Origin: CAWJEL01 sp964647255
GTDB taxonomy: Bacteria; Chloroflexota; Anaerolineae; CG2-30-64-16
NCBI GenBank assembly: GCA_964647255.1
Contig: CAZYGI010000009.1
Span: 19,555 to 83,554 of the forward strand
Length of the DNA stretch: 64,000 nucleotides
Direction of reading: 5' to 3'
Below, piece by piece: positions 46,701 to 53,816 of the stretch. Position 1 is the first letter of the stretch. Each line of letters opens with the position of its first letter. The translations under genes and the position numbers were made by a program. Under the pieces are notes generated by a model that worked only from the letters and a program-made list of their open reading frames with translations, did no database searches and had not been told where the DNA came from.

Positions 46701-49700
46701 GCACGAAGGCGACGATCAGAGCTCGCGTCAACACCAGTCAAACGCTCCTGCGGGTCAATGGCGTGTCGCTGCGCGACGGCGTCAACGATGGCACTGTCCT
46801 GAACGGGGGCACGGTTCTGCTCGATGACGGGACACAGGGAGATCTTGCGCCCGGCGATGGGGTCTTTACCAGCAACCGCGTGTGGGCGTCCAGCGGCGCG
46901 CCGCTCGGCCCGCGCCTCGTGCGCATGCGGGCCGAGGTACGGACGGGCGACGGCAAGCGCCACGCCACTGCGCTCGATGTGGCGCAGTTGGAGGTCGCCA
47001 ATCAGGTCCCGCCGGGCGCGGCCACCTGCACGCCGACGCCCACCGCCACGCAAACCCGCACGCCGACGCCGACCAGCACCCGTACATCCACGCCCACATC
47101 AACGCGCACCGCGACAGCCACAGCCACTCCGACGTGGACTCCTGGCTGCGGCAGGCCAACCGAAGCGGGGACGGTCGTCCGCACGTTGGCCTATCACCAG
47201 CTCACCGCCCTCACCGGCTCTCCGCAGATACACGGTGGCAAGCGGGGCTCCATCCTCTCGGCCGACGGGAGCCGCGCCGCCTTTGTCATCAAGGATGAGC
47301 CTTCTCACGTCTACGTCATCAATGCAGATGGCACGGGGCTGCGCGAAGTGGACACAGTTCCCGGGAACTGGGACCCGAGAGTGGACATCAGCGCGGACGG
47401 CTCAAAGGTGTTGTCGAGCGACCGCACCAAGGTACGCATCGCCAATGCGGACGGCTCGGGTGCGCACGAGGTCATGGATCTGACGGGCTTCTATTACGTG
47501 CGGCTGTCGGCGGACGGGACGAAGGTGTTTTTCAGCCTCGACCGGAACGCGGCCATCAACGGTGCGTCGCTGGCGGCGGGGTTGTACGTCATCAATGCCG
47601 ACGGCGCCGGGCTGCGGCGGATTGTGAGCCCGGAAGCGGTGTATGCACTGCTTGGGCGGGCGGTGCCGGAGATTCCGTTCGCGTTCTCTGGGGCGGCACT
47701 GGATGTGTCGGAGGACGGCCAGCGGATCGTGTTCAACGTGATGCCGGACTGGAACCCGAACTATGCACTGTCGGCCCGGCTGGTGCGGGTGAACAGCGAC
47801 GGGAGCGGGCTGCAAGAGGTTGCGCTTTTCGGGAGCGAGCATCCGGTTCTGATGAACCTCGGGATCAGCGGGGATGGGCGCACGGTCTTTTATGTGGCGG
47901 AGAGGACGGCGGGGTGGGAAGTGTGGGTGATGAACTGGGATGGGTCGGGCAAACGGCAGCTCGATGTAGTCGGGGGGTGGAACGGCACTGAGGGGGAGGT
48001 CGCCCAGTTGTCGCACGATGGCTCGAAGCTGAACCTCGGCTCCCGAAACCGCCTCTACAACACCGACGGCAGCGGCATGCTGCAACTGGCGGCCTATGGC
48101 CCCCACCTGGATCCGCCGCTGATGGTGGGCTCGGGCGATGGCGGCTTCCAAAGAAGCAGCATGAGCCGCGATGGCACGCGATTCCTCTTCTTCTTTAACC
48201 TGGGTTATGTGGACGGCGCGCCGACGTCAAACCAACTGGGCTTGCTGGAGCTGAACCCGACCAGCCTGGGCCAGGCGCCCGCCCTGACGGATCCCAAGAT
48301 CGCGCCGTCCTACGTGGTGATCAGAGACTCGAAGACCGGTGTCAGCGTCCGTATGAACACGACCAACACGCACATGCGCACCAACAGCGTGGCCTTCCGC
48401 AATGGGGTGGAGGCAAGCGGCATTGACCAGGTCGCGCTGTACGACGATGGCAGCTACGGCGACATGACAGCGGGCGATGGCCGCTTCACCAACAACACGA
48501 TTGGAGCCAGCACGTCGGCCACAGTCGGCCCGCACACGGTGCGCATCAAGACCGAGGTGCGCGCGGCCGACGGCCGGCGCCACGCCACCGCGCTCGACGT
48601 GGCGCAGTTGGATGTCGCCACTTCGGTGCCGCCGGGCTTGGGCCCCTGCACGCCCACGCCGACGCCAACGCTGATACTCACGCCGACCCGCACGTCGACG
48701 CCCACGGTCGGCCTCCCCGACCTGACCGTCACCCGGTTGGAGGTGAACCAGGCGGTCCAGAACAACGACAACAGCATCCCGCTGATTGCTTCCAAGCGCA
48801 CCGTCGTGCGGGCGTACCTGGGGCTCAGTTCCTCAATGCCCATCGGCACAGTCACGGGTGAGCTGCGGGGCTATCGCGGGGGCACGCTGCTGGGCAAAGT
48901 TGCGCCGTTCAACCCCGGCGGCCGGATCACCGTAGTCCAGCCGACCGACTGGCGACAGATCAACCAGACCCTGAACTTCGAGGTGCCGTTCGGCTGGCTG
49001 AAAGGCACCGTACGGCTGGAAGTCGAGGTCAACAACGATCGCGCAGTGGCAGAAGGCAACACCAGCAACAATACATCGTCGTTCAACGCGAGCTTCGTAG
49101 ATGGCGGCGACCTGCGCATCGCCTGGCTGCCGATCCGCTACGTCACACCCGGCTATACCGGGCCGGCCGAGCCTTCCGCCCGCATCGCTAAGGGGCAGGC
49201 GTGGCTGGTCGCGACCTACCCGGTCAGCCACACGCGCGTCAAATACTACCCCTGGCCCGGGATCACCTGGGGCGGCAATGTCAACGTCGGCACCGGCTAC
49301 ATCAAGCTGCTGAACTACCTGGACCGCTTGCTGCAACTCAGCCAGACCGGTCCCCGGCCGGATCACGTCTACGGCTGGCTGCCGACGAGCATTTTCTGGG
49401 GCAACGGCCTGGCGCAGCTTCCGGGTCACGCTGCCTTTGGCAACGACACCGACGGCCGCTGGCGCCGCACCTTTGCCCACGAGCTTGGACACAACTACAA
49501 CCTCGGCCACTGGGACGCAACGATCGGCGCGCACGGCTTCGACGTTGCCGAGCGCGAGGTGCGCACGGATACCCGGCTCGACTTCATGGTCCCCGGCCGG
49601 CTGGAGAACGAAGCCTGGGTTGCGCCGGGAGTCTACACCTATCTGCATGAGAACATGGCGACGGCGAAGGCGCAGAGCAGCAGCGGTGAGGAGGCGGCGA

Positions 49701-50590
49701 CCGAATATCTGCTCGTTTCCGGCCTGATCAACCAAGATGGCACGGGCAGCTTCGATGCATTCTATCGCCAGGCGCAGGCCGACCCACTGGAGAACCCGCC
49801 GGACGGCACGGCGTATTGCCTGGAGTTATATGATGCCAGCAACACGAAGCTCTCCGGCCGATGCTTCGATGTCTCGTACGGCTTCGGTGACAGCACAATT
49901 CCCATGCCAACTGCGCCCTTTGCGCTGACCGTGCCCTTCCCGCCGACGGCCCAGCGGATCGTGCTGACCCACGGCGCCGCGACCGTCGCCACACGCACGA
50001 TCAGCGATCATGCCCCGCTGGTCGTGGCGTCTCTGCCCACCGGTGATGTGACGAAGACGGTCAACTGGGCGGCTCTTGACCAGGACAACGATCCCCTCAG
50101 CTACTCCATACTTTACAGCAACGACAACAAACGGTCGTGGTACGCGCTGGCGACGGAGCTCACAGCAACGACGTACAGCCTGGACACGGGCACGCTGCCG
50201 GGCGGGACGGCCGCGTACGTGCGCATCCTGGCCAGCGATGGCGTCAACACGGGCCAGGCGGACGCAGGGCCGTTTGTCGTAGCCGGCAAGCCGCCGACCG
50301 CGCTGATCAACGCGCCGGCCGATGGCGCAACGGTCGCGCCTGGCCAGGCCGTGCTGCTGATCGGCGACGGCTTCGACCCGGAGGACGGCTCGCTGCCCGA
50401 CGACCGCTTCATCTGGACGTCAAACCGGGACGGCGTCCTGGGCACGGGACCGACGGTGGAGCGGACCCTCAGCGGCGGGACGCACACCATCACCCTGACG
50501 GTGGGCGACAGCCAGGGCAACCAGGCGACCGCCAGCATCGTGCTGAAGGTGCGGCGGGGCGGAGTGTACCTGCCGGTCATCGTGCGTTAA
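43712..50590 (+). CDS. Giant secreted multidomain putative metalloprotease
   Basis: This 2292-residue protein begins with a signal peptide (about 1-33, ending AHAAP). Then come a beta-rich domain (to about 305), a Thr/Pro linker, a carbohydrate-binding-like domain, and two copies of a TolB-like propeller plus accessory domain (about 604-1105 and 1145-1650) separated by further TPT linkers. A CARDB-like domain (about 1670-1790) leads to the metalloprotease-like domain with HELGHNYNLGH at 1923-1933 (zinc ligands His1923, His1927, probably His1933; Glu1924 catalytic). Ig-like domains and a VYLPVIVR ending follow. AGGAGG stands five bases before the ATG. It probably acts on the surface or outside the cell. 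Confidence 0.85.
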   Translation: MIPVRHPALAVVFVATICLAALMALSAPAAAHAAPFVPSNLPNPLTIAGNPLRVTVGGDSSIQVYHSRWGSFGQVYGWEDGSADSGIWLRVGDELYGPDACFTGRSTTNLYIVRPWTRISQTGPAGAGTAGDPWVVTTVLDAGTTGIRVTQRVSYVNGQDYFRLQWDAVNFSGSAKTITLFHAADSYFANDDYGQGYHDPASGAVGSYVSSGPWYMLFVPASPATAYQEGWFYDIWDGIGYCGDNQTCPVSGSCDPGPGFANTLEAAGVDNGFGLQWERTLGSGAAGSLSDWWTFGSVPTLPGQEPMPTPTPTSTRTPTATPTPTATSTVEVCNQTITAQYGPPSAANTWQRFTIPLTAATFSVDSATFQKVMAQVTQFRIRTEMHDGADVGGVDNVAVGSRFSTGFDAGPEGWTAAGDGTMEWKSSGGNPSGYLQVSDWATGDWHWAVAPLSWGGDWRNVIGANIGFDVKTNYPDYASVIEISCTQTKRLTLTADPFVVPLGDSSNMTVGLSESAAQAAVVALESSASSCITVPASATVPQGQISAMFLAQAAGGATPGCEAVITASHAVYGISRLTLRVASATPTPTTTASPTPTATVTPGGCGGPTEAGTVVRTLVYHQITSLSPNGVWDTPRGAIISANGQRAAFAAGYDPTRFYVMNADGSGAPLQVDVRTGAEGVGAAEVALSADGSRLITVGAEKDYWIVRAVNADGSNLHPVITLGRYLGFRLSGDGSQVFFLNPEDFDLNSQRYKAGLYAVSVDNPTQVRKIVDRDAIAQLYGVASDGVRPVGTAFGASRDSSRFAFTASVPDHGVRVLLVNGDGSGLAAHPFPDNYFWQAPNVAISGDGSKVFYLGQKSPCCSAPYEMGVFAYGSGARTVLSDYGGGNTDNQIAQLSYDGSKLYYVGILYNTDGSGRLELAIPGPGYGGDPPSIVNGYGLFMASMNDGATRFLYRPFYNSGEPLQLATLDLNPAGLGPAPAVTDPKIAPAYVLADGSTKATIRARVNTSQTLLRVNGVSLRDGVNDGTVLNGGTVLLDDGTQGDLAPGDGVFTSNRVWASSGAPLGPRLVRMRAEVRTGDGKRHATALDVAQLEVANQVPPGAATCTPTPTATQTRTPTPTSTRTSTPTSTRTATATATPTWTPGCGRPTEAGTVVRTLAYHQLTALTGSPQIHGGKRGSILSADGSRAAFVIKDEPSHVYVINADGTGLREVDTVPGNWDPRVDISADGSKVLSSDRTKVRIANADGSGAHEVMDLTGFYYVRLSADGTKVFFSLDRNAAINGASLAAGLYVINADGAGLRRIVSPEAVYALLGRAVPEIPFAFSGAALDVSEDGQRIVFNVMPDWNPNYALSARLVRVNSDGSGLQEVALFGSEHPVLMNLGISGDGRTVFYVAERTAGWEVWVMNWDGSGKRQLDVVGGWNGTEGEVAQLSHDGSKLNLGSRNRLYNTDGSGMLQLAAYGPHLDPPLMVGSGDGGFQRSSMSRDGTRFLFFFNLGYVDGAPTSNQLGLLELNPTSLGQAPALTDPKIAPSYVVIRDSKTGVSVRMNTTNTHMRTNSVAFRNGVEASGIDQVALYDDGSYGDMTAGDGRFTNNTIGASTSATVGPHTVRIKTEVRAADGRRHATALDVAQLDVATSVPPGLGPCTPTPTPTLILTPTRTSTPTVGLPDLTVTRLEVNQAVQNNDNSIPLIASKRTVVRAYLGLSSSMPIGTVTGELRGYRGGTLLGKVAPFNPGGRITVVQPTDWRQINQTLNFEVPFGWLKGTVRLEVEVNNDRAVAEGNTSNNTSSFNASFVDGGDLRIAWLPIRYVTPGYTGPAEPSARIAKGQAWLVATYPVSHTRVKYYPWPGITWGGNVNVGTGYIKLLNYLDRLLQLSQTGPRPDHVYGWLPTSIFWGNGLAQLPGHAAFGNDTDGRWRRTFAHELGHNYNLGHWDATIGAHGFDVAEREVRTDTRLDFMVPGRLENEAWVAPGVYTYLHENMATAKAQSSSGEEAATEYLLVSGLINQDGTGSFDAFYRQAQADPLENPPDGTAYCLELYDASNTKLSGRCFDVSYGFGDSTIPMPTAPFALTVPFPPTAQRIVLTHGAATVATRTISDHAPLVVASLPTGDVTKTVNWAALDQDNDPLSYSILYSNDNKRSWYALATELTATTYSLDTGTLPGGTAAYVRILASDGVNTGQADAGPFVVAGKPPTALINAPADGATVAPGQAVLLIGDGFDPEDGSLPDDRFIWTSNRDGVLGTGPTVERTLSGGTHTITLTVGDSQGNQATASIVLKVRRGGVYLPVIVR
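45521..47035 (+). repeat. Propeller-module duplication, copy 1
   Basis: This stretch of about 1.5 kb begins with codons for CGGPTEAGTVVRTL and ends near VAQLEV plus PPG. It is repeated in tandem at 47142-48655 with clear nucleotide similarity at both ends, so it arose by duplication within the gene. Confidence 0.75.
47142..48655 (+). repeat. Propeller-module duplication, copy 2
   Basis: Second copy, beginning CGRPTEAGTVVRTL and ending VAQLDV plus PPG. Both copies contain many NADGSG-type blades of a TolB/WD40-like propeller and are separated by a Thr/Pro linker. Confidence 0.75.
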
Positions 50591-50593
50591 GTG

Positions 50594-50628
50594 AACCCCT
50601 TCGGGTCTGCGAGACCCGAAGGGGTTTT
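50594..50628 (+). terminator. Terminator of the giant secreted protein gene
   Basis: AACCCCTTCGGGTCT and its exact complement (50594-50608, 50612-50626) with a GCG loop are followed by TTTT. It starts three bases after the stop codon. Confidence 0.9.
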
Positions 50629-50691
50629 GCCACGCGCAAAGCGTGTTGTATACTGCATCCCTGGCATAGCCAAATGAATTCGGAAGGCAAA

Positions 50692-50748
50692 GCCGAATCG
50701 AATTCGGGACGAAAGGGCGGCTCGCCGCAAGGTCGGCCTACGCCGACC
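50692..50748 (+). repeat. REP-like repeat, left copy
   Basis: GCCGAATCGAATTCGG, then a GGCGGCTCGCCGC hairpin, then GGTCGGCCTACGCCGACC hairpin. It matches the right copy at 51232-51289 with only scattered differences. Confidence 0.8.
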
Positions 50749-50783
50749 AGTTATGTGTTCTCTTGCCCCGATGGAGATGCCTT

Positions 50784-51224
50784 GTGAGACGCAACAAACT
50801 ATCCTTGTTTCTACACCTGGTCTGGGCCACGTGGGATCGCCTCCCCATGATCACGCCGGACATCGAGCGGCGACTGTATCGCGAGATCGAGAGTGAAGCG
50901 GTCAAGATGCGCTGCATCGTGTTGGCTGTAAATGGCATTGAGGATCATGTGCATGCGGTACTCATCATTCCGACCATACTGACGATCGCTGATCTGGTGA
51001 AACAGATCAAAGGAGCCTCGTCACACTTTGTCAACGAGGTGTTGCGGCCAGAAATGCCATTTAAGTGGCAAGGCAGCTACGGCGTGTTCACAGTCAGCCG
51101 GTGGGACGTAGATAAAATCGTGGCGTATGTGAAAAACCAGAAGCAGCATCATGCCGATACGACGTTGCTTCCGGAATGGGAGGAGACCTACGAGGAGGTT
51201 GCGGCCGCGGAATCGACCGAATGA
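50784..51224 (+). CDS. REP-associated tyrosine transposase (IS200-like, Y1 HUH)
   Basis: A 146-residue Y1 transposase. The HUH motif is His55-Val-His57 (EDHVHAVL) and the nucleophile is probably Tyr115 in KIVAYVKNQKQHH. The start is GTG at 50784 with GGAG seven bases upstream. RAYTs cut single-stranded DNA at REP hairpins and are usually domesticated. Both flanks carry the matching REP-like repeat. All key residues are intact, so it may still act. Confidence 0.88.
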   Translation: MRRNKLSLFLHLVWATWDRLPMITPDIERRLYREIESEAVKMRCIVLAVNGIEDHVHAVLIIPTILTIADLVKQIKGASSHFVNEVLRPEMPFKWQGSYGVFTVSRWDVDKIVAYVKNQKQHHADTTLLPEWEETYEEVAAAESTE

Positions 51225-51231
51225 AATTGAG

Positions 51232-51289
51232 GCCGAATCGAATTCGGGGCGACGGGGCGGCACGCCGCAAGGTCGGTCTACGCCGAACC
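51232..51289 (+). repeat. REP-like repeat, right copy
   Basis: Same three blocks as the left copy, beginning eight bases after the transposase stop codon. The second hairpin reads GGTCGGTCTACGCCGAACC, slightly decayed relative to the left copy. Confidence 0.8.
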
Positions 51290-51372
51290 ACCGCAGCCCA
51301 CACCGCGTCCACGCAGGTGGACGCCCGGCGGCACGCCTTTCAGCGGCGATTTCAATCGCTTAAGGAGCTGCA

Positions 51373-52467
51373 ATGACAGCGGATTTGACGGCGATCGAGG
51401 GATCTCGCCGGCCCAGGCACGGCAAGCGGACGCCGCGGCTCGCAGTGGACAAGGCCGCGCTGAAGCGGCTGCGCCTGGTGGCGGTCGCGTATTCGCACGT
51501 CAAGAGCGAATGGTTCGCGACGCCGGAGGCCTACCAGGCCGAGGTGGAGGTGGAGCAACGCGCCAAGGAGGTCGTCGCGGCCCTGCGAAAGCTGGGCGTG
51601 AAGGCCAAGGCGTACCGGGCCGATCGCTATTTCATGGCGAAGCTGTTGGTCGATCAGCCCGATCTGGTGCTGAACCTGGTGGACACGCTGCGAGGCAGCG
51701 ATGCGCTGCAAGTGTCGATTCCCGGCGCGCTTGAGCTATCGGGCGTGCCCTATACCGGCGCTGGGATGCGCGGCCTGGTGATCGGCAACGATCGCAACCT
51801 GGTCAAGGAGTTGCTCGACGCCAACGACGTGCCCACGCCGCCCTTCCAGTTCGTCACCCGGCGCGGGACACGGATTCGCGAAGACCTTGAATTACCCCTG
51901 ATCGTGAAGCTCAACGAGGGCGGCGGCAGCGTCGGCATTGACAACGCGGCCGTGAAGGAGAGCTACGAGGAGGCGCAGGAACGAGCCGATGCGCTGATCG
52001 GCGCATATAAGATGCCGGTGGTTGTTGAACAGTTCATTGAAGGCCCCGAGATCACAGCCGTGGCGTTCGATGACGACGAGCACCTGCATGTCTTCTGCGC
52101 CCAGAAGGTCTTCAAGGACAGCGAGAGCCGCAAGTATCAATTCACCAGCTTCGAGAGCTACAGCGAACCCGACTGCTATCACTATGCGGTGGCCGAGCCT
52201 GCCGTGATCGAGGCCGTGACCTGGTATGTGCGCCGCGCCTTCGAGGTGCTGCGCTGCCGCGATTACGCCAAGTTTGACGTGCGGATCGACGCGGCGACGG
52301 GCACGCCCTACTTCACCGACGCCAACCCCAACACCGCCTTTGGCCCCAACCTGGGCCTGCCGATGACCGAAGTGTTGCAGTTGCACGGGATCAAATTCTC
52401 CAAAGTGCTTGCCAGCCTGATGACGAAACATGCTCGCCGAATCTATCCCCTCGCAGTGCGCGTGTAA
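51373..52467 (+). CDS. ATP-grasp ligase, D-Ala-D-Ala ligase-like
   Basis: This 364-residue protein has an N-terminal preATP-grasp region (about 33-130) and an ATP-grasp fold: GNDRNLVKELLDANDVPTPPF, the glycine-rich LNEGGGSVGI loop, VVVEQFIEGPEITAVAF, and a metal/phosphate region FDVRIDAATGTPYFTDANPN. The usual EvN of D-Ala ligases is DANPN here, so the substrate is probably not D-Ala-D-Ala. AGGAG lies six bases before the ATG. The next gene, a C39-like peptidase, overlaps it by 38 bp, so the two products probably work together on a peptide or amino-acid conjugate. Confidence 0.85.
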   Translation: MTADLTAIEGSRRPRHGKRTPRLAVDKAALKRLRLVAVAYSHVKSEWFATPEAYQAEVEVEQRAKEVVAALRKLGVKAKAYRADRYFMAKLLVDQPDLVLNLVDTLRGSDALQVSIPGALELSGVPYTGAGMRGLVIGNDRNLVKELLDANDVPTPPFQFVTRRGTRIREDLELPLIVKLNEGGGSVGIDNAAVKESYEEAQERADALIGAYKMPVVVEQFIEGPEITAVAFDDDEHLHVFCAQKVFKDSESRKYQFTSFESYSEPDCYHYAVAEPAVIEAVTWYVRRAFEVLRCRDYAKFDVRIDAATGTPYFTDANPNTAFGPNLGLPMTEVLQLHGIKFSKVLASLMTKHARRIYPLAVRV

Positions 52468-53059
52468 ACCGCCCGCGCTGCCGCGCATCTGCCAGATCTC
52501 CGAGTATCACTGCGGGCCCGCCGTGGTGCAGATGCTCCTCGCCCGGTTCGGCGTCGTCGCGAACCAGGAACATCTCACTGAACTGGCCGACGTAGCGGCG
52601 ACGATTGCCACGCAGGGCGCCCGCGTCGACCAGCTCGCCCGCGCGGTGGCCTGGCTGCGCGCCGGGGTGCGCCTGTGGTACAAGACCCATGCGACGGCCG
52701 AAGATCTGGCCGCGCTGGTCTGCGAACACCGCTGTCCGGCCGGCGTCGAGTGGCAGGGCTTCTTCGAGGAGAGCGAAGCGGATGAGGACTGGGTTGAGGG
52801 CGACTACGGCCACTACAGCGCGGTGACGCGCGTCGACCCCAGCCGCGGCCTGATCACCCTCCGCGATCCTTACCCCGATTTCTGGCGCGCGGACCGGGTG
52901 TTCCGGTTGGACTGGTTCATCAGCCGCTGGTGGGATGTCAACCTGGCGCCGGCGCCCGAATCGGGCCGGCTGCGCCCGGTCGAGGATCGTCGGATGCTGT
53001 TTATCATCGCTCGCGAACACGCGCGATTCCCCGCTGCGCTCGGCATGACACTCGGGTAA
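52430..53059 (+). CDS. C39-like papain-fold cysteine peptidase
   Basis: A 209-residue protein with catalytic Cys28 in YHCGPAVVQMLL, His128 in GHYSAVTRVD and Asp146 in LRDPYPD, the order of C39-like peptidases. No signal peptide and no ABC domain are present, so it is a free cytoplasmic enzyme rather than a bacteriocin exporter. It starts inside the ATP-grasp gene, which implies translational coupling. Confidence 0.82.
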   Translation: MLAESIPSQCACKPPALPRICQISEYHCGPAVVQMLLARFGVVANQEHLTELADVAATIATQGARVDQLARAVAWLRAGVRLWYKTHATAEDLAALVCEHRCPAGVEWQGFFEESEADEDWVEGDYGHYSAVTRVDPSRGLITLRDPYPDFWRADRVFRLDWFISRWWDVNLAPAPESGRLRPVEDRRMLFIIAREHARFPAALGMTLG

Positions 53060-53135
53060 ACCGACGTTGCAGACGCCTACGCCCGCAACGCTGATCGTCA
53101 TGAGGCTCCGCATTCATCCTATTCACGCTCGCGCC

Positions 53136-53164
53136 TTGACATTTACCCCAAGCACGACTAGAAT
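53136..53164 (+). promoter_or_regulatory. Promoter of the arsR-type gene
   Basis: TTGACA (53136-53141), 17 bp, TAGAAT (53159-53164); 39 bp before the GTG start. Confidence 0.8.
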
Positions 53165-53189
53165 TAGTTGCATCTAGATCGAATTAGTT
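53161..53189. promoter_or_regulatory. Probable autoregulatory operator
   Basis: GAATTAGTT occurs at 53161-53169 and again at 53181-53189, a spacing of 20 bp or about two helical turns, with the palindrome ATCTAGAT (53172-53179) between. It overlaps the -10 and start site, a good position for repression by the gene product. Confidence 0.55.
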
Positions 53190-53203
53190 TCCAGGAGGAT
53201 CAT

Positions 53204-53794
53204 GTGGAAACGGATGCACGAACCGAAGAGTTGCTGGAGTTTTTCAAGGCGCTGGCCGATGCAAACCGCTTGAAGATCATCGGGGTTCTCGCGCAGCAGC
53301 CGTGCACGGTCGAGCAATTGGCCGCCATGCTCGAGCTGCAGCCATCCACGACCTCGCGCCACCTCTCCTACCTGGCGCACGTCGGCCTGGTGAGCGCCCG
53401 CGCCGAGGGGTATTACAGCGTCTATCGCTTCGAGGCCGCGGCGTTGGAGGCATTGGCCAAACGCCTCCTGGCGCGCGAGACCCTGCCGGCCATCGCCGCG
53501 GATGTCAATCTCGACGCGTTCGACAGCAAGGTGCTGCGCGATTTCTCCCTGCTCGATGGCCGACTGAAAACGCTGCCGGCGCAGCGCAAGAAGATGGAAG
53601 CCATCCTGCGTCATGCGGTGACGCTGTTCGAGTTTGACGTGGAATATCCCGAAAAAGAGGTGAACCGGATCCTGGCGCAGTTGCACGAGGACACCGCGAC
53701 CCTGCGCCGGGAACTGGTTGACAACAAATTCATGGCGCGCGACCGCGGCATCTACTGGCGGCTGGCGGACGCAGCGCGCCCGGCCGCCGCGTGA
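53204..53794 (+). CDS. ArsR-family regulator with DUF2087 domain
   Basis: This 196-residue protein joins an ArsR winged helix (about residues 8-85: FFKALADANRLKIIGVLAQQPCTVEQLA) to a C-terminal DUF2087 domain (about 118-185: DGRLKTLPAQRKK, EKEVNRILAQLHEDTATLRRELVDN, GIYWR). The combination is a known transcription-factor type with unknown ligand. There is only one cysteine in the HTH and no metal-binding CxC. Start is GTG at 53204 with AGGAGG five bases upstream. It is monocistronic and convergent with the ABC exporter. Confidence 0.9.
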   Translation: METDARTEELLEFFKALADANRLKIIGVLAQQPCTVEQLAAMLELQPSTTSRHLSYLAHVGLVSARAEGYYSVYRFEAAALEALAKRLLARETLPAIAADVNLDAFDSKVLRDFSLLDGRLKTLPAQRKKMEAILRHAVTLFEFDVEYPEKEVNRILAQLHEDTATLRRELVDNKFMARDRGIYWRLADAARPAAA

Positions 53795-53816
53795 AGCGAC
53801 AGGCGACGAGGCAGCC

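Larger units (their letters stand above)
50692..51289 (+). mobile_element. RAYT unit with flanking REP-like repeats
   Basis: A single transposase gene lies between two similar repeats of 57-58 bp in direct orientation. This is the layout of REP-associated tyrosine transposases and IS200/IS605-like ends. No other genes lie inside. Confidence 0.7.

Noticed and set aside
51373..53059. Lanthipeptide or bacteriocin export locus because of the C39 fold
   Set aside because: The C39-like protein lacks the ABC transporter domains, and no precursor peptide with a GG leader was seen next to it.
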